Part shown: in pieces, positions 57,490 to 64,000 of the stretch
Numbering within the stretch: the stretch's first letter is position 1
Layout: each line of letters begins with the position of its first letter
Source of the DNA: Trichoderma breve
Lineage: Eukaryota > Ascomycota > Sordariomycetes > Hypocreales > Hypocreaceae
Direction of reading: 5' to 3'
NCBI RefSeq assembly: GCF_028502605.1
Contig: NW_026611593.1
Coordinates: 1,674,001 to 1,738,000 of the forward strand
DNA length: 64,000 nucleotides
The notes under the pieces: generated by a model
What the model saw: the letters and a program-made list of their open reading frames with translations, nothing else
Databases searched by the model: none
What the model was told of the DNA's origin: nothing
Made by a program: the position numbers and the translations under genes

Positions 57490-59008
57490 ATGCCGCCTCC
57501 TCCTCCTCCGCCGCCGCCTCCGTTGCCTGGGGCTGGAGGCCCTCCTCCGCCTCCTCCCCCTCCAGGAGGAGCCCCAGGCGGTTTACCAAGTCGTCCACCG
57601 CCAAGTTCAGGAGGCCGAGTGCGTTATTCCCACGACGGACATGTGGAGTGAAATCGCTGTAGCTGACTCTAATTCTCAGAATGCTCTGCTTGCCGACATC
57701 AACAAAGGCAGATCTCTTAAGAAGACCGTTACCAACGACCGTTCAGCCCCAGTTGTTGGCAAGACATCCTCCTCATCGGGTCCTGCGATAGGCGGCGCCC
57801 CTCCCATCCCCGGCCTTGGTTCGGCGCCTCCCATCCCTGGCCTTGGTTCAGCGCCTTCTATCCCTCAGAATTCTCTGCTTGCCGACATCAGCAAAGGAAA
57901 AGCTCTCAAAAAGACCGCAACCAACGATCGCTCGGCCCCGGTTGTTGGTGCAGGCGGCGCCCCTCCCATCCCTGGCCTGGCGCCGCCTGTCCCAGGAAAT
58001 CGAGCGCGAAGCAACAGCGAGCAAAACTCTGGCCCAGCAGACTCGGCACCGCAGCTGGCCGGTCTGTTTGCCGGCGGTATACCGAAGTTGAAGAAGCGAG
58101 GAGGAAACATTGATACGGGAGCCGGCGCGGATGCCTCGTATGCCTCGGACTCGGAGAAAGCGCCATCACATTCGGCGCCCCATGTCCCGACCTTTGCCGC
58201 CCCGAAACCCCCAGCACCGCCAGCCGCTGCTGCGCCAGCTATTCCTGGAATTCCTGGACGAGGACCTCCCATACCTCCTCCTGGCGTCCCAGCCTTGAAG
58301 AAGACCAAGGGACCACCGCCGCCGATTGGAAAGAAGCCGCCGCCGCTCCCAACATCTCGCAAGCCTTCATCCAGGGCCACGCCGCCTCCGGCTCCCCCTC
58401 CGCCGGCTCCAGCTTCGGCTGCCCCAGTTCCCGCAGCTGCACCTCCTCCTCCTCCTCCGCCGCCAGCATCCGCAGCACCGGCTCCATTTGCGCTCCCTCC
58501 TCCTCCGCCTCCTCCTCCAGCAACTTCGGCACCTGTACTGCCCGGAGCACCACCGCCTCCTCCACCCTCATTCGCACCTCCGCTACCCTCACCATCGTCA
58601 ACTCCTCGAGCTCAACCACCGCCACCACCTCCAGCTCCTCCTGGAGCAGCTCCTTCTCCTCCTCCGGCACCGCCAGCTCCACCAGTTTCGGCTCCGGCTC
58701 CGCCCTCTTCCAATGGCCCCTCTGCACCTCGAGCCAGAGGATCATCTCTCCGCCATACCATGCTCGATCCCAGCACATTTACCTTGACTGCGAATGGTGG
58801 CGGCTCGTCAGTGAGCCTGCCGTCCAAGACGTCCAATCACTCGCCATCACCGAGCCAAGGCGGTACGCGGATCATGATCAACGATACGAGATGGCACTTC
58901 AAGGATGAGAGCGTGTTCCCGAAGCCTCGGGATTTTGTTGGTGGTGTAAGGAGATATAGGGCAGGCAGAGGGAGCAGTGTTCCGCTTGATTTGAGCGTGT
59001 TGAATTAG
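57490..59008 (+). CDS. vrp1: Verprolin/WIP-like actin regulator with two WH2 motifs
   Basis: Two exons (57490-57618, 57680-59008) give 485 residues. The 61-bp intron (GTGCGT donor) is needed to link the poly-Pro start (MPPPPPPPPPPLPGAG) to the first WH2. The WH2 motifs are NALLADINKGRSLKKT at about residue 44 and NSLLADISKGKALKKT at about 107, both with the actin-binding L-L-x2-I then LKKT signature. A long Pro-rich middle with many PPPPPPAP runs should bind profilin and SH3 domains. The last 45 residues hold a RWHFKDESVFPKPRDF then GRGSSVPLDLS block, matching the WASP-binding C-terminus of fungal verprolins. The protein controls Arp2/3-dependent actin patch assembly, endocytosis and hyphal polarity. 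Alternative upstream ATGs exist in the same frame but precede a stretch without verprolin features. Confidence 0.92.
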
Positions 59009-59400
59009 GCCAATAGATGATGATATCAGTTTGATTTTCCGGAGATTTATCTTGTGACTAGTGAAGAATGATATGGAATGCCAGTGCGAAAGTACCCCTG
59101 ATCTATATATACACACAGCTTTATATATATATATTTCGATAAAAAACTTGTCCCATTTATTTGTGAAATATCCATTCTTGATCATAGCCCATGGAAGGAA
59201 ACTACTATATTCCTGCGACGGAGAGCCTGGGCAGACCAGGCCGAGCCTTTCATGAACGAGACTACGCCTAACACTTTCCCAGCGTTCAAGCTCTCGTCTT
59301 TGAAATTCTTCGTTTGATGTGTATTGTACAAAGTGTCTATATAACCAACCCTCGCTCTTCCTGTTAATACAATTTTCTCTCCTTTTTTCTTCTTCTTCTT
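59009..59400. other. Spacer between convergent genes
   Basis: About 390 bp of AT-rich sequence with TATATA repeats near 59105-59135. It contains the 3' UTRs of verprolin and mL54. No gene seen. Confidence 0.5.
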
Positions 59401-60054
59401 TTACATCGACTTCAAGTAGTTGGACTCCTTGATCGTGGCCCTCCTCTCCTTGCGCATCGCCTTGCGCAGCTCCTCCCGCTTGTCCGCCGCGGCAATGTTG
59501 TCGAGGACGCTGCCGTTCTTGTCGCCGGGCAAGTTGATGGACTGCTGCTGCAGCGGCACCTTTGGCGCGAGGGCCTCGAGGTTGCCCTCGGCGAGGAGCT
59601 TGGCCTCGAGGGCCTTTTGGCGCTTGGCGGCGAGTTTTCGTTGTTTCTTGGATTTTGCTACAAAATCACATTCATATTAGCCACAGGTTCCTTCTTCGTC
59701 TTTTGTGTTTGGGGGAGGTGGTAACGACGTACAGAACTCGTCGCCGAGGTTGTCGTCTTCGGCGTCGGCCTTCTTCATGACGTCCAGGCATGACCACAGC
59801 CACTCCGGGTAGTCCTCGTCCTTCAGTGCGACGGGGTCTTGCCCGCCCTTTGTGTAGTTGAGCCCATTGAGCACAGTTCCCTCTGGGCAGATGGATCTTG
59901 AAGTGGGCGTCGGCTTGGCCGCTTCGCCGGCGTCGACGACGGGCGTTGAGAGCTGCGGTTCGGCTGAGTAGAAGCGCAGCGACGATGAAAATTGTCGCGA
60001 AAAGGGCAATTGGCGGCGCACGACGGTGGCGCGCAGGCACCGGGTGCAGAACAT
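59401..60054 (-). CDS. mrpl37: Mitochondrial large-subunit ribosomal protein mL54
   Basis: Two exons (60054-59733, 59657-59401) give 192 residues. The N-terminus is a mitochondrial presequence ([20 protein letters not shown], then SSSLRFYS). The mL54 core follows: [35 protein letters not shown] and [12 protein letters not shown]. The C-terminal [10 protein letters not shown] is also typical; it has the 'P-x-G-T-x-L-x-G-L-N-x-x-K' and 'YPxWLW' signatures of the mL54/MRPL37 family. The protein is part of the mitoribosomal large subunit. The 75-bp intron splits Ser108 in the junction DEF-SKSKK. Confidence 0.92.
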
Positions 60055-60488
60055 TGTGAGGGCGGGTGGTTTTTATATGAGTGAGGTTGTCTGTCGCTGG
60101 GTGAGGCGAGGCTCTATTGGTGCTTGGAGAAATTTTGGGTATGCGGTCGGTTTTGGTGGGGGTGGCCAATGGGATTGATTGACCGCAGAAGCTCTGGACT
60201 GCTCTCAGCCTCATCCTTTTAAACTGAGCAACTTTGATGAGCTGATGGTTATTTGGAGTTAATTAAGCATTGGTATGTTTCTATAGTTTCTTTTTTTTAT
60301 TCAAATTTAATTCCGTTGCTTCCTGATATATACACTGGCAGAGCATTCAGCCTCTGCGCTCAATATCATGGCTGTGGTTCTAAACCATGGCTCTACTCCA
60401 TCCCAGACAAGCCCTCCGCCGGTTGATTCGGCCGCCCAATAATTCAAAAATACTATGACACATGTTTAAACACTTGGATTGATCAAAT
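60055..60488. other. Spacer between tandem minus-strand genes
   Basis: About 430 bp holding the mL54 promoter and the 3' UTR of the complex I subunit gene. AT-rich core, no gene or convincing tRNA seen. Confidence 0.45.
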
Positions 60489-60953
60489 TCATGAGAATCG
60501 TCCCTGGTTCAGCTTGGCAATCTTGTCGCTTGTGTGCACCTTGCGCTCCAAATCAAAGTCCTGGTCCTTCTTCTCCAAGTAGTTCTGCTGGATAAACTTG
60601 GTTCCCTTGACCTTGTTCGCGCCCAGCAATTGCAGGTACTTTTCTGTAATTCAAAGCAATGAGACTTTTGTGCTTTCTCCCAGGGATACGGATATTGGAA
60701 TCCGCCTGTGCGCTTCCTCAAACTCACCTCTTAAATGGCCGCAGTTCTCCAAGTGGTTGACTCCCTCCCGGACGTAGCACTTGCCCAATTCCTCGCCGAC
60801 GATGCGAGTCATCATGGCGCCAACCCATTGTTCCCGAATGATGGCATCCTCGGCAGCCTTGAACGCCTTGGTATCGTCAAAGTCGACGCCGTTGAATGTG
60901 GGGGCCACCGTGGGCTTCTGGCTCTTGAAGAGCTCGGATTCGGGTGTCGGCAT
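60489..60953 (-). CDS. Mitochondrial complex I subunit, PDSW/NDUFB10-like (12 kDa)
   Basis: Two exons (60953-60728, 60643-60489) give 126 residues. Key blocks are FNGVDFDDTKAFKAAEDAII, REQWVGAMMTRIVGEELGKC, YVREGVNHLENCGHLREKYL and IQQNYLEKKDQDF, the pattern of fungal NADH-ubiquinone oxidoreductase 12 kDa subunits of the PDSW/NDUFB10 family. The paired cysteines (GKCYV, ENCGH) fit a twin-Cys fold on the intermembrane-space side of the proton-pumping arm. There is no cleavable presequence, as known for this subunit. Divergent from the nucleolin-like gene with 500 bp between starts. Confidence 0.88.
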
Positions 60954-61452
60954 GTTGCAGAGGCGGCTGGGCTTTGAAGGTTCGAAAGGGATTGCGGCTG
61001 GGGCGAGGCCGAATGGGTCGCAGGTTGAGGCAACGGAAGCTTGAATATCTCCTGATGCTTGAGCACCTTTGGAATGCCTGCCTCACTCAGATCCGCTATG
61101 CGATTAGCCTTTCGCTCCTGGCCTCAGGCAACAACTTTCTAGCCACACGAGGCTGCAGGTGCGCGTGTGGGGAAAGGCCAATGACGAGCTATGCCGTTCC
61201 AACCCACCGCCTTTGAGCAGCCCACTATTCTGCCGGACAAGAAGAAAAAAATTCTGAAAAAAGTTGGGTGCGGCGCGCAAAGGCCCCAACCACCCAAAGG
61301 TTTAAAAGCTTGCGACGCTGCTGCTACTGGACTTTCTTTCTCTCCTACATCCACCTTTGAGACAAGAAAATTTTCATTCTTGTGCCTTCATCTCTTCCTT
61401 ACATCCCTTTTACCAATTCTTTTCATTTTAATTAGTCTAATCCTCTTTCACA
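60954..61452. other. Bidirectional promoter of the complex I subunit and nucleolin-like genes
   Basis: 500 bp between two divergent starts. The 80 bp upstream of 61453 are pyrimidine-rich (TCATCTCTTCCTTACATCCC, TCTTTCACA before the ATG), a leader type common in translation-related fungal genes. Confidence 0.55.
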
Positions 61453-62936
61453 ATGGCCAAGTCCACCAAGGTCAAGGAGTCCAAGAAGGCTGTCGCCGCT
61501 GAGCCTGTCAAGGCCGTCGCTGCCAAGGCTGCCACTTCCAAGAAGGTTGCCAAGGAGGAGCCCTCTAAGAAGTCCAAGAAGAAGGAGCCTGAGTCCTCTG
61601 ACGAGTCTTCTGAGGAGGAGGAGGACTCTGACTCCGACTCTGCCAGCGAGAGCGAGTCTGAGTCTGAGTCTGAATCCGAGTCTGAGGAGGAGACCACCAA
61701 GAAGCCTGCCAAGAAGGAGGCCAAGAAGCCTGCTGCTAAGGAGGAGTCTGAGTCTGAATCCGAGTCCGAGTCCGAGTCTGACTCTGAGTCCGATGAGGAG
61801 GAGACCAAGAAGCCTGCCGTGAACGGTAAGGCCAAGGCTGAAGAGTCTGAGGACTCTGACTCCGAGTCCGACTCCGATGAGGAGAGCGACGATGAGAAGC
61901 CTGCTGCCAAGGTTAGTTACTATGAACTCGCTCAACTGGCCCGAACTTTGACTGACTTTTTCCCTCTCTTAGGCTTCCAAGTCTGACAGCGATGACTCTG
62001 AGGAGGACTCCGACGACTCTTCTTCCGACGAGGAGGAGAAGAAGGCTGAGCCTTCCAAGAAGCGCAAGGCCGATGAGGAGATCGATACCTCTGCCAAGAA
62101 GACCAAGGTTGACAGCAACGCTGCCCCTACCCTCTTCGCCGGCAGCTTGGCCTGGAGCGTTGATGATGATGCCCTCTACCAGGCATTCCAGTCTTTCGAT
62201 GGCCTTGTTGGTGCTCGTGTCGTTACCGAGAAGGGCACTGGCCGCAGCCGTGGCTTTGGCTATGTCGACTTCAAGGATGCTGAGTCTGCTCAGGTTGCCT
62301 ACGAGGCTATGCAGGGCCAGGATGTTGGCGGCCGTGCCATCAACCTCGACTACGCCAACGCCCGCCCTGAAGGTTCTGACCCCCAGAACCGCGCTGCCGA
62401 CCGTGCCAAGAAGCACGGTGATACCCTCAGCGCTGAGAGCGACACCCTGTTCGTCGGCAACCTGCCCTTCGACATTGATCAGGATTCCGTTACCCAGTTC
62501 TTCAACGAAGTCAGCTCTGTCACCAGTGTTCGACTGCCCACTGACCCGTAAGTTATCCTGTGGCTTGAAAGAGTCTATCTCGCTTGTTCCCTTAACGATG
62601 CTGACATGTCCTTTCTATAGTGAGAGTGGTAACCTGAAGGGCTTTGGCTACGTCTCCTTCGGCTCCGTTGAGGAAGCCAAGGCTGCCCTCGAGGCCAAGA
62701 ACGGTGCCACCATTGGCCACGGCAGATTCGCCCGCAGCGTGCGACTTGACTTCTCTAGCCCTCGTCCTCAGGGCGGTGCTGGCGGTCGTGGCGGCTTCGG
62801 TGGTGGCCGTGGTGGTCCCCGTGGAGGCGGTCGTGGTGGCCGTGGTGGCCGCGGTGGTTTCGGCGGTGGTCGTGGCGGCAACTTCAGCGCTGTCAACCGC
62901 ACCAAGCCTGCTGGCACCAAGATCTCCTTCGACTAA
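61453..62936 (+). CDS. gar2: Nucleolin-like nucleolar protein (Gar2/Nsr1 type)
   Basis: Three exons (61453-61911, 61973-62547, 62621-62936) give 449 residues. The N-terminal half alternates Lys-rich segments with acidic Ser tracts (SES, SDSD repeats), strong casein kinase II sites. Two RRMs follow: RRM1 with LFAGSLAWSVDDDAL and RGFGYVDF, RRM2 with LFVGNLPFDIDQDSV and KGFGYVSF. The C-terminus is an RGG box (GGRGGFGGGRGG-type). This is the Nsr1/Gar2/nucleolin architecture; these nucleolar proteins assist early pre-rRNA processing and 40S biogenesis. Both introns interrupt in regular positions, the second inside RRM2 between LPTDP and ESGNLKG. The long simple Ser/Glu codon runs create open antisense frames that are not genes. 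Confidence 0.95.
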
Positions 62937-64000
62937 GAGGGCTTTGTCCGAGAGGGGTTTAATATATTTGTCGGGTTGTGGGTATTTGCGGTTTCGGTTA
63001 TAATCTACGTTTGGCTTTTTGAGATTTAGTGGGCTTTGGGCAACGCTCTTTGGTAATAGAGCGCAGATGAACGCTGGGGGCTTTGGCACTTGGTAATCTG
63101 TGGGCTCATCGCTTTGCTTCTCACGAGAAGCATGGTGAAGATGGCATAGTTGGGCTTTTTGACGTCGGCGGCAATGATGGTTCCACCATCGGCGCCTTGT
63201 ACACAAACCAGTGGGCTTCTGAGGGATTTGAGGGCTTAATCTTGGTTCATTTCGTTGACGGCCACGATGGGGCATAGACGAAAGAACCAACTTTGATGGC
63301 TGCGAATACTTCTGAGGGACCTGGGGGCTTTTTTGCAAATGCAAATACTTGCTACGTGGGCTGCACTTGAGGATTCATACATTCAGTACGAGTCCAACCT
63401 TTGCTTAACTCGTTTACAAGGTAAAACCCCCGGATGTACACCGATATAATTCTTGCTCCAAGAGACTGGTAAGTCTCCGCCCACGACGTTTGCATTGCAT
63501 TGTAAAAATAGGCGTTTGCTACGGAAAAGTTTTTTCAAAATTTCTATTACCCTTTTACTAGACATGATGTAACTCTGTAGAGCCCGAGTATAAAAATACA
63601 AATGTCTTTCCGATTAATTCAATACGAGATGCGCTCTTTTTATTTCGCCTGTGAGATGCAGACATGCTGAATGATGCCCAGCATCCAGTTGCGATTGGCT
63701 CATGTCTAGGATAACAGATGACCTATCACACTTGATGCGACAAGGCTGAGCAAATCCGGTGGCGCGCCGTCACCGTGTGACAAACGCCATTGCTCTCCCT
63801 GGACTTGACACATGCCACACCTAGTCGTTTGCTATCAGGGAGAGGCGAGCCGATCCGATGCAGGTGATTGGACAGTCTGCGCACAGTGGCTGGCTGTTTG
63901 CAGACAGAACAGGCAAGCAAGCAAAGCAGTAGTAACGAGCTGTCTCGTCTGACTGTACCGTGGCGGATCAGCGTTCCTATCTCGAGGCAGAAGAACAAAG
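62937..64000. other. 3' flank
   Basis: Contains the 3' UTR of the nucleolin-like gene. Frames at 63083-63277 (+) and 62592-63344 (-) are short or lie opposite the RGG coding region and show no protein character. No further gene is supported before the window ends. Confidence 0.5.

Noticed and set aside
61620..61800. Possible CRISPR-like or satellite repeat
   Set aside because: The repeats are codon-level Ser/Glu tracts in a real gene with no unique spacers; no CRISPR array was seen anywhere in the window.
61432..61935. Minus-strand frames of Leu/Gly or Ser/Asp composition
   Set aside because: They are antisense products of the simple Ser/Glu codon tract of the nucleolin-like gene.
62592..63344. 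250-codon minus-strand open frame
   Set aside because: Shadow of RRM2 and the RGG box; its Thr/Ala repeats come from the Gly/Arg codons.

Overview
The window looks like a nuclear chromosome segment of a filamentous ascomycete. Introns are short (mostly 55-90 bp) with GTAAGT/GTGAGT-type donors and CTAAC/CTGAC-like branch points, genes lie on both strands without operons, and 5' leaders are long and pyrimidine-rich. Gene content (Zn2Cys6 regulator, annexin XIV type, fungal rhodopsin-domain receptor, verprolin, mucin-like wall proteins) fits Pezizomycotina. A Hypocreales or Trichoderma-like source is my guess from overall texture and was not tested.

Layout. 1-5080 is gene-poor. 5081-7258 (+) encodes a six-exon Zn2Cys6 protein, convergent with an RTG2-like Ppx/GppA protein (7479-9353, -). 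9354-14482 has no supportable gene. 14483-16534 (+) is a low-complexity Ser/Pro-rich protein with a conserved-looking basic core. 18160-19215 (-) is a BTB/POZ protein. 21872-24304 (-) carries tandem C2HC fingers. 25808-26623 (-) is an unnamed protein. 27477-29046 (-) is an annexin. 30808-31848, 32910-33107 and 33695-34741 (all +) are three surface-protein candidates: a mucin-like protein, a tiny single-pass membrane protein, and a repeat protein with a cysteine-rich chitin-binding-like module and a GPI-like tail. 35465-36703 (+) is a short-chain dehydrogenase. 38929-41202 (+) is a disordered protein with a C-terminal coiled coil. 41408-42304 (-) is a multi-pass membrane protein and 43072-44097 (-) a secreted alpha/beta hydrolase.

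44098-50056 is a 6 kb stretch with no convincing gene. 50057-51417 (+) is a seven-helix rhodopsin-domain protein. 53.9-55.3 kb is a repeat island: a decayed Ty3/gypsy integrase, a 29-bp minisatellite, and a 414-bp MITE-like element with near-perfect terminal inverted repeats and TA flanks. A compact housekeeping block follows: a mitochondrial membrane protein, verprolin, mitoribosomal mL54, the complex I PDSW/NDUFB10 subunit, and a nucleolin/Gar2 protein. The rest is 3' flank.

Functional links are loose: mitochondrial function and retrograde signalling (RTG2-like, mL54, complex I subunit, membrane protein), cell surface and sensing (mucin-like, CBM/GPI, rhodopsin-domain), and cytoskeleton and membrane (verprolin, annexin). 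I found no secondary-metabolite cluster, CRISPR, rRNA or convincing tRNA. The most unusual signals are the 48-residue repeat surface protein, the MITE plus paired minisatellites, the twin C2HC fingers completed by splicing, and a strong intergenic excess of the palindrome TACATGTA.
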